Part shown: piece by piece, positions 22,031 to 36,700 of the stretch
How positions within the stretch are numbered: the stretch's first letter is position 1
Layout of the letters: every line of letters starts with the position of its first letter
NCBI GenBank assembly: GCA_009617715.1
Contig: VTFK01000162.1
Location: forward strand, 310,001 to 374,000
Length of the DNA: 64,000 bases
DNA from: Plectrocnemia conspersa
Lineage: Eukaryota > Arthropoda > Insecta > Trichoptera > Polycentropodidae
Direction of reading: 5' to 3'
Position numbers and translations under genes: made by a program
The notes under the pieces: generated by a model
What the model was told of the DNA's origin: nothing
The model's database searches: none
The model's input: the letters and a program-made list of their open reading frames with translations, nothing else

Positions 22031-25000
22031 AAGGTTGAAAATAAATCTCATAATAACTAATACAAGGCAATGCTATTGAAAGTCATGTAACTTATTACCA
22101 AAAAAAATTGTTGCGTGGTATTTTATGTTAAAACATTAATAATTGAACTAAGCGTATCTTCAAAACTGGAACTAATTAACCCTGAATTGTAACGTGTAAT
22201 TAGATTTTCTGCTCATATGCGCCTAAAAGTGTTTCTTGCTTAACATTTTTTTCTTAACACAATCAAATTCCACCTGAATATAATGAAAAACATGTCACGT
22301 AATTTCTATGATGAAAACGCAATTCGCACATTTAACTTAAAATATTGTATTATAGTTAATATAAAAATATTGTAATACTGAAATTTCGCAAATAATATAT
22401 TACATGCATATTTTTTTCCATGATTAACTTAAAGTATTGCTATTCTTAAGTCTACATTCAAAAGCAACCCCTATTTGTAAAAGCAATCTAGTTTTACCTA
22501 GAGATAACTGTCTGAATAGCGAGTCAAGTAGTGCATTAACAATCCACATTGTTAACTTAAAAAGTATAATTGTTTATGGTTCGTGTAGAAATTTGCTTTA
22601 TCTTCTTGTTAAAATTGAGTTAAGTAACTTTTAATGTAGATACAAAGATAAGGAGTTTCCGATAAACTTTTATGAATAACAATCCTTACCTAAATATACT
22701 TTACATACATATATAATCACACCGAAAACGAATAAATTTTAAAAGTAGTGCTAAAGTGGGCACCGAATTTATGTAGTACTTGTTATATAGATACGATGAT
22801 AAAATAAACGTGACAAACTTTTAAATACATATATTAATAAATTAACAAAAATGTTAATTTAAACAAAATCCTTCAATGAGTTTCTGATATTACATAATAA
22901 TCCTGATTATATAATAATCCTTGAGTAAATGTATAATTTATTAAAAACTTTGATTGAATCAAAGAAAAAATACAAAATTGCAAATTTATTTATAAGTACA
23001 CTAAATATAAAACATTATTTATAATATATAGTAAATAATATAATGCAATCTAGTTTTACATTGTTTTATTAGGTCCTTCTTTATGTCTTTATTTCTTTAT
23101 ATTAAAAATATTATTATGAAATATAAATGATAGACACTTGACTCGCTATTGAAAAGCTACCTCATAACAATATTATGAATTAAACTCTCAGTCATCTTCT
23201 AACAATCAAGGATACGGGCAAATTTGCAAAATCAGCTTATATTGTATATAAATTCAAAAAGCCTATTTATAACTTTTAATCGTGTTGATCAATCTTGACC
23301 TCTTGCCAACTTTGAAAAAATATTTTTTATACATATAGTATTTTAATGAGCTACATTTTTTTTTAATAACATACTTTAAAGCATTCTTGTATGTCTTGAC
23401 TTTATTCAATCGCTAAAATATTTGCTTAAGATTTTAGAGAATTTATAATTGATAAAATGATTTAATTGTTTATCTATAATGTAAATGTGCATTTATTCAG
23501 TAATTTTTCCACAGTAAATATAACTTCACTGAAATAACAAATTCCGCAATTTTACTAAAGAAAAATGTTATCAAAGAAATCGTGATGTCAGAGCTCGTAA
23601 ATTATGCAATAAAACCCATTATTAGCCCTGCAACGATGATATATCGCGAAACGTTCGATAAGAGCCGACCTTAACCCTAACCGTAGAAAATTCGATATGA
23701 AAAGCAAAACACTAAGCATGACACGGGCATAGATTCCATTTACTCAATAACGAGGTTAAGCGTTTCAATGAGTCGATCCTTGTTCTGACCCCTTCTTGGC
23801 ATTCAAGATTGGTTTGCGGAAATGCAGTATTTACAGGATGATGACAGTCCTATTAGCTTGCTTCGGATTACAAATTCGGCCTTGGAGTGATGCATATCAC
23901 ACTTTTTAATACCACAAACGAACGCTCTATCTTCAACAATAAAAACGTTAAAGGGTTATAAAAGAGGATTTCTTTGGCCCCAGAGAAAACCCCACTGGTC
24001 TAAATCGCTCGCCAGTAAAGTTTTTCACTATCCACCAGAGGCTAATTTGAATTCTTCATATGCACTACGTATTATATATGAGTGATGTGTAAAATATTCA
24101 TGATCCTTCGAATTTTATATTATATATATATAAATATATATACACGATCCAATCTTCTTTTTCTTCTCGTTTTACGGCCGAGTCTGAGTGAAACTTGATG
24201 AGAAAAAAAATTAGCGCTTGGTGCAGCGGGAAAAACGGCAAGAAAATGTGATTTATTGTGCGTGAAAATATCGACGAACGTGAATTATTCATGGCGAACG
24301 TTTATGGTGTGAAATAAGGGGTTTTAAAGGCAGATACGACTTTGTAATAACCTTGGAAACGATAAATCCTCGGTAAAAATTTCAATTACGGTTTTGTAAG
24401 ATTGAAACATTGAATTTCTGTGCAATATAAAATAATGTAATTATTAGTAAATATAATAAATTACCGTCATATATGAAATAACTATTAAAAAAAAAAATAT
24501 TTACGCTTCCTATTAAAATACTATAATATTATTTTATTTATTACACAAAAAAATCACGCTGGGAAGTTTATTTCGCTACACTTATACACCACAGTCTCTT
24601 GATTTTTCTCAGTAATCTTGATTAAAAAGCTGAGCAATCTGTGTTATTTTTATTCTGAATTTTATTAAATTTTATAAATCACAAAATATATATATATTCA
24701 CATTTAATGCTAATCCGCTTACACTTTTCATTCAAGCTGAAACTGAATAAAAATATTTTAATAACGTATCAGATTTTCTTTGAATCGTATTTATGTATTC
24801 AATAGACTTACACACAATAAAAAAAAGTATTTCAAGTTTATGATATATACACCTTCTAAAAACATAAATTTAGCGGTGAATACTATAAAAATATAACATT
24901 AATGATTCTGGCTCTATGTCTAAAAGTCGTATTATATTATAAATATTATTATAAACGATCACTTTAAAGATTGTATTATAATATATTTTAATATATCACT

Positions 25001-25337
25001 GTCTTTAATAAAATAAACCATGCAATTTAATTTACTAAAATAATAATTACACAGCTAAGAGTTATTTAGAAACGTTTTAGTTTTGACTTTTTATAGAAGA
25101 ACAAAATATTTTTTATTAAAACATATGATTGCATTATAGTGAGTTATTTTTTTATGCAAATAGTTTTATTTTTTCTCATTGTTTTATGGTGTAACTTTTT
25201 TTAATATATTTTAATTAAAGTAGTATAGAATCGTTTTAATATGGAGATATTTTAAAAAATATAAATTAAAATTCAAGAATAAACTCTTGTGTGTCTAAAG
25301 TCGGAAGCAATTAGTGAAAGTCCTTTTTTATTTTTTT
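22031..25337. other. Intron sequence, no recognised gene
   Basis: Mostly A+T-rich. A less A+T-rich segment at 23600-24060 and another at 24140-24310 look like unique, possibly conserved noncoding DNA. The 65-codon frame (22437) and the 64-codon - frame (24098-24292) lack any family signature. Confidence 0.4.
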
Positions 25338-25625
25338 TATTTTAATATATATGAGATGTTCTCTATGAGCTGTACTAGCTCATTATTAGAGAATTTTCTA
25401 TACCAGCTCGATTTTAATTAATCATCACGATATTCAACCGTGATATTAGGAAAATCTAGATAAACCTAATCTGCGATAATCGATCAAAATTTAAATTATA
25501 TAATAATTGTTAATTCTGATCTCCCAGACACGATAGAAATTTAAATGCAGTAAGGTCTCTATGGAATTCGAACCCAGGTCTTTCAAGTTAATAGTCAGAC
25601 ACTTATACCACTCGATCCTGTTGGA
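25338..25625 (-). repeat. tRNA-headed SINE, near-full copy
   Basis: On the - strand the head lies at the high-coordinate end. Box A-like GGATCGAGTGG (complement of 25608-25618) is followed about 34 bp on by box B GGTTCGAATTC (complement of 25564-25574), the spacing of a tRNA gene. The body then reads through ACACGATAGAAATTTAAA... to a CTAGCTCATTATT...GAGCTGGTA tail shared with 42250-42570. No acceptor stem or cloverleaf closes, so it is a SINE and not a functional tRNA. The 74-codon - frame across it (25491-25715) is chance. Confidence 0.75.
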
Positions 25626-28600
25626 ATTGAATTCCGAATGAAAATAAATTCTGCAAAATGCGCCTTGTATGCGCTCATGTAGGCTTAGTAAATATAGATG
25701 ATTTTGTTTATCCACCTTAAACGTAATTATATTTGTTCATTTCCGACGTTTTTCCTCCAAGAATTGTTATATGGCAAGTGGAGATTTGGCAACACTGTAA
25801 GCACATTTGACGGCTAGCTGTCTGTGCCTGTGGATTCCATACATTAGTTTGTGTTTGTGGAATTTTTTTAATAACACATATTTTATTTACAATATGTGTT
25901 ATGAAAAAATAGTAATATAAGTAACTTTTAATGTAGTAATATTATTAACTATTAATCTAGCAACAGAAAATACAGGTGCTATGAAAAATATAATTACTCG
26001 TTAAATTTAACCATCATAACTTGCGTCATGATTGCCATTATACAATAAAATATTTGAAATATTAGGAATAAAATAAACAATAATGATGCACACCATCCCA
26101 CATAAACTTTACGCCATCGCCAAATTAATCCTCGTGTTTGGCAAGTTTGTTGAGAAGCTGCATGGCTCGTGCAAGATGAGTGTTCTCACGCGTTACGAAA
26201 ATTATCTAGATTTAATTTGCCCTTTTAGTTAAAAAGTATATGTAAAGAAACCTTTCAAAGGTATGAAATATAAATATTTAAATATATTTAAGTTTTATTT
26301 TTGGCATTTTTTCTGTGTGGTAACTTTTTTGATCAGCATAAGTATTATAAGAACATTTCAACATAACAACTGTCTTAAACACAAACTCAAAGTTTGTGGG
26401 GAACAATAGCTGTTACATACTTTTTAGGTAAGCAAACACGATGTAACATTTCTACCCAGAAACAGAACGTAAATAAAAACTTGTAACACAGTCCTATTAT
26501 TAGATATTAAAACCGAAATCTTAGTATATTTGTGTGTATAACTTATTTTTTAATGTAATTTCATCACACATTAAAAATATTGTTTTTGCATTCCTTATAT
26601 AAAAACGTAAGAAAAATAATCTAAATAATAAATTCGCAAACATAAAGGCTGTTGCGGTAGGCGGTCGAAGAAAAATCGATCCTTCGGCGCAAAGTGTCAA
26701 GAGTATAATTCACTCGGACAGAATTCTTGCAAAATGAAATATTTCCTTTCGAGGCAGGGAGTAACTATACGTAACTCGGAAGCAACAATAGAGGCTTTTG
26801 TGCTATAGTTGAACGCCTTTGACATTGTTTGCGCGTCATAATATAACAGTGAACAACATATGCTTTCGACGGCGGGACGCTTAATATAAACTAATTAAAG
26901 CTTTTTCTCTCGAGTCTTCTCTACCTATTTTCGCTTTACATACAGATTAAAATCGTCTAGAAATGCAAATGTAAATTTGACAGCTGAAAAAAAACAGCGA
27001 CATTGAGAATTTGACTAATTTTCACGCACCTCGACTTACGCAATTATTCGGAATGAGTACAAATCGATAAGCAATTTTTACTATTGCTTTCAAAGAAACG
27101 TCACTTATCAGTTGTGTTTATAAATATATTAAAAAATATTAACTTAATAAGTTTTATGAGCGACACATAGTTTTAAAATATGATTTGACGGGAATTTAAA
27201 TATTATTCTAAGAATCGTATAAACACTATTTAAATACAACTTAAAACTTCTTTCATGTTTCAATTACAAAATAATTGAAATATGCATATTTTGACGTGCC
27301 CACCACAATATTTCTCACACATGACTGTCATCAGATCATTTGGAAATCTGATTGTTATTAAACTATTTCAATATTCATATCTACATACATAGATATGTGG
27401 ATTAGACCTAATACATTTTTTGTTTTTTTGCAATCTGTCTTTTCATTCTGATATATAGCAAAACTTTGATCATTAAATCTCACGTGGATGAGTCGCCCAT
27501 TAGCGATTCATCAGGATAACTATACATCAATATCGTTTCTCTTTAATCTTCGAGGCGATCTCTTCGTAACCAATTTATTTGCCAATTTGTTGGGATGTAT
27601 CTCCAGTCTTTTCGTGCATTTTTGACTTGCAATTTTTACTACTTCCTTGGAAATTTTTATTTAAAAGTCTATGTGAATAATAAAATTTGAACATTGCTCT
27701 TAAAATTTTATTTTATAACCTCTAAATTATTTCTGTTAGAATTGCCTGTTTATCTTGAGGGTTAAGTATCGTACATCTAAATTGACTTGAGGATGGATTT
27801 GTATATCAGTTAGAAGATTTAGACCTAATATTAATGTTAACACGTGTCATTTTTATTTATTTAAAAAGTAATATAAAGCAAACTTTCATATCCAAGATCC
27901 TAACAAGCAAACCAAATTTAAAAAATAAACACAAAAATTTCAAAAAATATGCTAAGAACACAAACTCACATGATTTAATTTAATTTTACCATTAGTTTAG
28001 TTAGCCCTTATTATTCACAAATACTTTGAAGTTGACTATCACTATGTACCTACATGCATTTGTGAAGGAGTTAACTTTTAATATTTTGTTGTTTTATTTT
28101 ATAAAAAAAATTCTCGAGAAGTAAAGATGTAAAATAATATTATATTAGGGTTAGATTAATAAATAAAAAGTTCTACAGATCCAAGTAAGATATATCTAAA
28201 TTACAGAAAAATCATTAGGTGATATTTTGAAAGACTATAAAAATAAATCAGTATTTGAAACATGATCTATTTTCATTAATCATATCCAAAACATCTCAAT
28301 TAAAGTTAGAAATATATTTTTAATATATGTATTTATAAGTTTAAAATATAGAATACTTAAATATATTTTTTCTTTCTAAATGTAAGTTTTAGGTTTTGAG
28401 GTATGTGATATAATAACAATTATTAAAGCAATTATTGAGTCGTTATTGTCTTACCTTCAAGACAGTTTGCTACTTTTTATATATTAATCTAATTCTTAGA
28501 CCATGGTCTATTACCTGCTTAACTATTATGTGTTTGTATTGACAAAAATTACCTTTGAATGTTTTTTTCCTTTCTTCTTTTCCAATTTTTTTGATCCCAA

Positions 28601-31600
28601 GATACTATGTGTGTGTACATACAAATATGTACACATACATAGTATTTAGTATATTTTTTATAATTCCTGGTATATTTTTTTAATAATATTTTTTTATTCT
28701 TTCGCGGTACTTTACATTTAATTTATCGAAGTGTTCAGTTGCGGTATACCATTTTTAAATCACTAACAAAATATTTTGTTGTGGCTGAAGTTTTATTGAA
28801 TATTTACGAGTATTAATTATGTATCTGCAAACCGGGGAAGCGTAGGTCTTACTATAGATTTAAAGATAAGTAATATACATTTGCTGCAAAGAAGATGGTA
28901 TAGTTTTTCTCTGGTTGTTTTTGTTTTTAGAATTAGTTTATCTAAATGAAATTTTCACAAAAGTTTAGTTTTTGTCGTATTTTGCTTCTTGAATTTTGTT
29001 ATACATTTTAAATTTAATTTATGGACAACGATATATTTCTTTTTTCTACAAGAAAACATTACTACTTTTAGTAGGATTTGCAGTGACTAGCAATTTTTCA
29101 ATGATTTTTAATATATTTTGAAATCTATTTACTGCTCTGTGGAGATTTTTATAAGAACATAAAATGACCGTGTCGTCCGGTGATATAATTTCTGTGAGGT
29201 ATTGAAAAATCACTGGTAAATATTGTCACTTGATAAATAATTTTCAATTTTAATTTAAAATATTCTACTGCTATAAAATGAGTTAATTAATTTAACTGAA
29301 GCTACTGAAAACATAATTTAATTAGCATATATATATAATACTTGCGTGCCAAAAGCGATTGAAAGCAATGTCCAGAAACACTACTCCTGTAGTAATTTTT
29401 CTGTCAAAACCCTTTTGAATATATCTCAAATTGGATGTAGTTGATCCATAGTAGAATGCGAACATCTGTAGTCAAATTGATAATGGGCAAGATATTATTA
29501 TTATTATTAACATGTTCCAGAAAAAAAATTTAAATTATCTTTTCATAGATTTTCCTCACGACAGGCAGCAAATTGATATTTCTTTGAAATGGTCGTAATA
29601 ATGAACGGAATATACACCCAGATATTGAATATTAAAAAGTTAAATAATAGATTTTCATTTATATTATATGTAACATATCATCTAATTTTATAAAACACTA
29701 CAATAATATCTTGACAAACATTTTCTGTTTCTATAAAGTACAACAATATTTTAAAATATATATCTATAATATATTATGGATAACTATTATTTTACTCGCT
29801 TATGTTTTAACAGCTACGATATTAATTCTTAATATTTAATTAATATGGATGTGCAAAATAAATATTATAATATATATTATGAAAAAATATTTGCAAGAAA
29901 CGAATATTTTAAATAATTTTTATGAAATATTAAACTAATTTATTGACATTATCTTAAATTAGACAATGAAAACGAGTAACAGTAAATTAGATATGTAATA
30001 AATTTCTATCATTAAAATTAGTCTTATTAAGTGTAATAATTAATATCACTAAACATGAATAAGGTGATATATTACTACATAATAATTTAATTTAAGTGAT
30101 AAAAATGTTTTTAAAATTTAAGATAATCAGATTATTTTATAATATAAATCATATCTTATTGCTCTCGTGTGCAAAGAATAAATTAGCCTAAGCTAAATAC
30201 TTAAAAATAAATAATTTTATATTATTATATAATTATTCTATTCGCACTACTGTATTTGTATTTTCAATATATTATAAACATTCAATCAAAATTAATTAAT
30301 CCACATTGATTTGTTTCTTAGTAAATACATTTATCAATTATGAATTTAAGCCACTTTTATGTGAACAATTTGACACAATCAAAATGAATAGGTACATAAC
30401 TGTCAAGCATAATTATAAGTTTATACACGGCGGATGGTATAAATTAATATAAATTATCCACTGACACATTTTAGTTTCACAATAATGCCAACCGCGTTGA
30501 AACTGTTTTGTACTATTCCCCAAAGCTCTGAGCTAAACCAGTTTATCTCATATTACCTCCGCGTGACATTTTTAATTAAAACGTTAAAAATAAAATTTTA
30601 ATTTTATTTATATAATATAACTAAGCAAATATATTGTGCAATGTATGATGAATCATTTAAAAAATGTATATTTTCTATGTTTATATAGAAACGTAGAAAG
30701 TAATCCATATTGAATACATTTGTGTATATGTATTAACGTAATCACTATTTTTGTAGCGGTGAAGCATCAATTTATTTCAATCGATCTCATGATCGAACTT
30801 TTCGGAGAATTTCTTGAACGAAAATTTTCCAATAATATCATAGAATGAAATGTTTACGCAAAAAATAAATAATATTCATGACAACAATGCGTTGGTGTAT
30901 GAGTATATTTGCAGTAATAACAATGCTGATGTTTTCATTCCATGAGATTATATCCGTATTTTCGATAACAAATATTGTTTATTAATTAATTATTTTCTAA
31001 TGGAAAAATATAGCAATTTCTTGTAATGATAAAGAGTAATTTTCCATCACATATCAATACTGTTTATGTTGTGTTAATGGAAATAATATTATCGTAATTA
31101 TTTATGTAACCATTTATTTATTTACAATTGATAAAGATGGACCATTGAAACATTTTTGTTTAAGAAATCATAATGTTAGGATGGCTCTTTGTTTCATTTC
31201 TATCTTCAGGCATTTCAAATTCCTGCGAAACACATATTACACGTAATTCTACGTATGCTATCAGTTGTCTCATCCAAATTAATTTATGTGAGCAAGGGAC
31301 GATTGATCGAAGTGTTTATGCGGCCATGGTTGTCGCCCAAGCTCTAATGTATGGTATATTCAGTAATATGGTATATATTATACATATACACACACTCGGC
31401 CGTACCTGAAAATCAATTTCAGCCAAAAACAATATGTCTCTTTCCATTATTTCGAAGTAGAAAAATACATTCATAAAAACACATAAAGAGCGAATGCCGG
31501 AGGTGAATTTGACAATAGGTATAAACGGTACGTGTATGGAATAGTAAGATAGAGACGCGTACTGAATCGCGTATGTGTGTCGAAATGCAAAAAAAATGGT

Positions 31601-33129
31601 CCAAGCTCTCTGATAGGTACCCAAACTGGAAAATTGGCCGTGTTTAATAGTCACGATGGTGCGTGAACATAAATAAAGGACCTTTCCTTCTACGGGGGCG
31701 GAACCTTAATCGAGGACCTTTCCTAATTTTCAATCCATAATTTCATTCCGTAATTGGTCAGCACTTGAAATATTATAATATATGTAGCAAAGTATTATTC
31801 TTAGTAAAGTGGAATATATATATTCACAATTAATCAATATATTTTTTAAAATGTCACTAAATTGTATTTATTTGATAATAATATAATGCTTAAACGTTTT
31901 TTATCTCACGGTCATATTTGTGTGCGTAATCTTAGCTATTGTCATCCTTTTATTAAAACGGCTGTGGGTACCAAAACAACAATACAATAGCACAATGTAG
32001 GTATCAAAGTTAAATATTAAATTTCTTTTAAAATGTACAAGTGGTATCAAACAGTTTCTCTGTTGTGCAACTATTTTTTTAAATTATATACTATTATCTT
32101 TTAAACTAGCGTTTAAATTTCATAGTTAAGTTATCGGTTAAATGTCGTCATCGTCATTATTATGATAACGCGCCATTGTTATAAATGGAAATCATAAAAT
32201 TAATACGATTAAATTTAGTTTATAGTAATATTATAAAATGTTACACGAATTCGTCAATGGATCTATACTGAAACTATTATAATATTATTTTAAATAATTT
32301 TATTATTACATCTGAAATATTTACATTATATAGTTTCATTACTACTAATATTTTTTTAATGCGACTAAGTCAAAATTCGGAAAAATTTTTGCCGATTAAA
32401 ACAGGCTTATTTAATTAATTTATACGAAGAATACAACTATAAATATAAAATAAATGTAAATTCTCATTTTGAAATCAATCTCAATAGGTTATTGCAGCAA
32501 CTTCTTGACTGCCTTCTCATGTGCAATTTTGCAAGCTTTTGAAGCTCAACTTTCTATTTATTAATTCAATACGAGCCTATTAATTGTATCATAGTTTAAA
32601 AAGTGCTTCTGTCAACCCTTGAGACTCATCTGATACATCAGAAATTTAACATGTAAAGGGTTATACAACCTAACAGACAGTATGTAAATCTAGATCTTTA
32701 AAATAATTAGCAAACCGACATTCTAGTATGGTAAAATGAATTATAATTGTATCATTAATGTCGTCAAATGTAATACTTCATAATTTTCCAAAAACAAAGG
32801 TCACTTTAAAAGAACATCTGTCTTAATTTGTTCTACTTACTGTTTACTGAATTCTGAATTTAATAATATGGCTTCTTTCTGACCACACATAATTTATTGT
32901 TTTGCGCAATCAACAAGACCATTTCAAAGCCTCTCAAATTTCCATCCAGTCTTTGTCTTTTGGCAGACGTTTCCAAATTCACAAAGAATTTCTGCAATTG
33001 AAAAGACAGATATTGATAAAAATCATCAAAGTGTTTCTTCAGTTGATTTTTTAAAGTTTGAGAACCCTAGGGGACATGATTTCTTAGCCAGTGAAACGCC
33101 TAGTTGAATCTAGTTAGAGTTTTATTAGA
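25626..33129. other. Long intron stretch, no supported gene
   Basis: The stretch is A+T-rich with less A+T-rich islands at 26640-26930 and 31170-31740. The 78-codon frame at 31173-31409 begins with a hydrophobic, signal-like segment but fits no family I know. The overlapping - frames are equally featureless. Near-direct repeats AAGGACCTTTCCTT and GAGGACCTTTCCTA occur around 31678 and 31713. A 49-codon frame at 26085-26231 covers a GC-richer patch. Confidence 0.4.
28602..28645. repeat. Long hairpin from a TG/CA palindrome
   Basis: ATACTATGTGTGTGTACATA (28602-28621) and TATGTACACATACATAGTAT (28626-28645) are 20-nt inverted arms around a CAAA loop. The single mismatch is a G.T pair, so a + strand RNA would be fully paired. 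It may be a microsatellite-derived palindrome with no function. Confidence 0.6.
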
Positions 33130-33369
33130 TTATATTACAATTGCGAGATGTTTTCTCCGAGTGGTGGTGGAGAAACTGGCGCAGGGATGATGTCCGTGGG
33201 AAGTCCTCAAAAGTCTAGTAGGTGGGGTGGCAGCGAGTGTACAGTAGAAGTTGATCCCTCTCTGCCACAGTGGTGCTCGTATGGACGAGTTCCTCTCAGG
33301 ATGTAAGTTTTCGAGTGTCTTCTTATGACTGCCTTCTCCTAATCGGAGTCCAGGCTGCAAAGCTCGCTG
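33130..33369. other. GC-rich block adjoining an unclassified repeat
   Basis: The block is open for 83 codons on the - strand (33130-33381) and contains GTGGTGGTGGAGAAACTGGCGC and CTCTCTGCCACAGTGGTGCTCG. The - frame is basic and Thr/Pro/Arg-rich with no domain I recognise. Its composition and direct join to the repeat at 33370 suggest one larger transposon, but the second copy of that repeat lacks this part. Confidence 0.35.
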
Positions 33370-33712
33370 ACCAGTGATCATCCAACCAATATATCTACTC
33401 GATTCTTATAACAGGGAAATATGTATACGTCTTTAGAAAGCAACATCTGCTTTATAGGCATTGTTCAAAGTCGTATTGCATTGCATTGAGAATCTTCTGA
33501 TTCCGGTGATGTATTATTTCCGTGACCGTTTCGCAACAAAGAAATATTCTCTCAATGACATATTATGTACAGTAAGAACACTTGCGTATTATTTTTCTGG
33601 TCGTAACGAGGGCTTTTGTGTGGTCCATCCTTTACAGTATTGTCTTGATTCCTTGTTGATGAATGATTATTTAAGTTACAGTAAATTAACGCAGGTTTTA
33701 AGAATAAGACCT
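33370..33712 (+). repeat. Unclassified interspersed repeat, copy 1
   Basis: A reverse-complement copy lies at 41268-41610. Shared blocks in order are GATCATCCAACCAATA, TCTACTCG.TTCTTA, a TTTAGAAAG segment, GGCATTGTTCAAAGTCGTAT, GATTCCGG, GCAACAAAGAAATATTCT, AAGAACACTTGCGT, TCTGGTCGTAACGAGGGCTTTTGTGTGGTCC and ACAGTAAATTAACGC. Neither strand holds a convincing shared protein frame; the 122-codon + frame is not preserved in the other copy. Class unknown. Confidence 0.65.
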
Positions 33713-36700
33713 TTTCAAACGGGGCCATCTGTATGTGGTCGCCACAACTATTTTTTAAAGATTCTGCAATCATTAATTTTAAACGGAAAACTCGCTATAG
33801 TTTCATTATTATTTTGTGTAAAACCATAATTGAGAAACTCTTTCTAGTATTTTTTTTCTTGATGCTATAGACTTGTTTAGTGAGAACTTCACGCCGCCAT
33901 TATGGACTGCATTGATTTCTCAATACCCCCAACAATTTCATTTTCACCCCATTTGGAGTAACCCCGATTCACCGACCCCTGACTATAATTTACAGATAAA
34001 TATTTCATAAATTGTGACAAATATTTTGAGTAATTTTTGATAAATGCTAAAATTGTAAATTTTAGACAAAATTTTTTTTTTTTTCAAAACTACAAAAAAT
34101 CTAAAGAAATTAGTTTTTTTTCAATTATTTTCAAGATGCTCAATTGTATAATAAATGCGATCATTTGCGAAAAATTGTATTAAAAATGAAAAAATAAAAA
34201 TATGTGGATGTTATGATACATAACTCTAATTATGACCTAAAAATGTAAGCAATACTGTGGGTGATTTAATAATTATTTTATAGCAAATAATTAAAAACCG
34301 CTGTTTAAGCTCATTCTATCAATGTAATTTAATGTAAATAATACATTAAAAACGATTATTTCCATTATAATGATTTTATTACTTAATAAAATTATACATT
34401 AATAAAATAATAAAAATGTATCAATGGCTTTATGGGAAATTCCGTAGCCCGAACAATAAAAATAAGGAATTCTCAACTAAAAAAATATATGTATATAATT
34501 TCCCATTAAGCAATTCATATAAATATACATATATATAATATAAAATTTTCATTTTTTATTAAAATAGGTAGTTTCTTACAAATAAAATAGTATTCAATTA
34601 AAAACAGATGTGTTAAAGTAAAACCACATAATTGAAAACACTAAAAGTAATACATTAGATAGCGAATGTGCTAAAAAGTATATAAAGTCAATATATATAT
34701 ATGTGTGAGTTTTTGATGTATTGACCATTGTAGATTAAACACGCCATTCTTTAAGTAGTTATTATATTAAATAAATGCTTCTAAGAATTACTCAAAACAA
34801 AGGCTAAATAAATTCATTAAATATTATTATATGCATTACAAAAAATCTACAATCTACCGTCATCTATTATATATTTTTTCATTTTTATAATTTATGATAG
34901 TAGAGAGTCTGAGGCATAGCAAATTTCCGCCCAGCTCGAGACGAAAATGAGCGACGTACTCTCTTTAAAAAAATATACGACTAAAGAAAGCTCAAAAAAT
35001 ATCTCTCGTTTATTAGCTTTGCCTACCTCTCTCTCTCATCCCACAGGAACATCCCTTTAAAACTTTGAATAATTTCATACTTCTGAAGAAAATTCTAGAC
35101 AGCTTAATGGAGCCGAATTCCCAAAACGTACGAATGCAAGTTTAATTTTAAAAAAGGACGATTTACAACAAAAAATACTCGTAAAAGTTTAGCAATTATG
35201 AATTGATTCACATATAATTCAACGAGCTTTCTTATTTTGGTTGAAATTGTTACATTTTAGCTATGCAGGAAATAAATACGCATACAAAGTAGTACGTTGG
35301 CAGCTGAGGACCAAACACTGCAGCATCCCAAAACCTATTTATAAATCGACATCATCAATACAGACCGCGCCACTTAAGTTTATAACATATGCCGGCGCCG
35401 ACGCCAAGTAAACAATCCGTCCAATATTTACGCCGAATGAATATGCGGCGACGAAACTTGCATGGTATCTTTAATCCCTAATTTAATATTCGATAAAGTA
35501 GCCATATATAAATATTTTTCTTTATAACAAAATTACTTTTGTTTAGATATGATAAGACTCTTCATTCTTAATAGAAAGTTATCTTTGACCTTTAGGTCAA
35601 GGTGACGTTGACAAAATACATTATAAATAAATTAACCACTTTATAATATTGATCCATTTTAGAAAATTGATTTATTCAGTCTTAGCTAAGCAATTTACAC
35701 ATAAGTATAATAAATGCATGTATGCGGTAATTGACGTACTAAACATTTCTGTTGCTCATTTACGTATTACTAATAATCGATGTATATGTAATTGAATATG
35801 GAGCAATTAATGCAGAATGCCGTTATCATATACTTAAGGTCATTGTCTATGAACTTATCTATACTTCCATGCACAATTCGTGTACATAAACCAAATCCAA
35901 GTACCTGGCGATAAACAAATGTAAATAAATTCCTTTAGCGTGCCATAATAAAAGCATATTTGCGGCTAGACTAAAATTGCATTACCTGATTATTATTATT
36001 TGTGTCCAGTTAATTTCTATCAAATGTTTCTTCACAAATCTTACTAGCAATAAACACAAATTTAATCTAAAAAATAATATTTTAATTTTTTGGTAATTTG
36101 GTTTGAGTTGCGCTATTTTTTTATCTTACCACAAATGATTAAATACAGTGGTCCTCCTGTTATTTATTTATAATGTCCTCACTTAATTAAATCAATCCAA
36201 TTAGTACTTCCGTGTATGTAAAATTTATTTTATTAATTAAATTTAATTTTTAGTGCACAATTTTGCCAACTTTGTATTAATTTAGGCAATGTTTTTAATC
36301 CCGCGTTTATATTAACAGGACACGAGACATTATAACAATACAATTCTTTATTAACGCGATTGTTTAAATTATGGTTAATATAATAATTTCGAACTCAGAT
36401 ACATGTATGATTTTTTTCAAAGTTTTTAAAACTTTGTTAAAAAATATTTATATGTATTTATGCATATTAAAATATATTATGTAACAGTAACTATTATAAC
36501 CACATTTGACAAAAAATAAATACTGTAAAATTAAATAATTGGAAAAATTTGGTGATTTTTTTATATTGGTTATATTATTAAAATTATATAGATACAAGTT
36601 TTATTTTTTAAATAAAACAAAATATGTCAAAGTTACTACATTATGTGTTTAAAATAGCCGTGTCACTTTCTAATCTTCTTTGCGAAAGAAGAAAAGTGTT

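Noticed and set aside
31173..31409. Small secreted or membrane protein of 78 residues
   Set aside because: The N-terminal hydrophobic run looks signal-like, but there is no family match, splice support or composition change that marks a real exon.
33461..33829. 122-codon protein
   Set aside because: The frame is not kept in the reverse copy at 41268-41610, so it is chance in a repeat.
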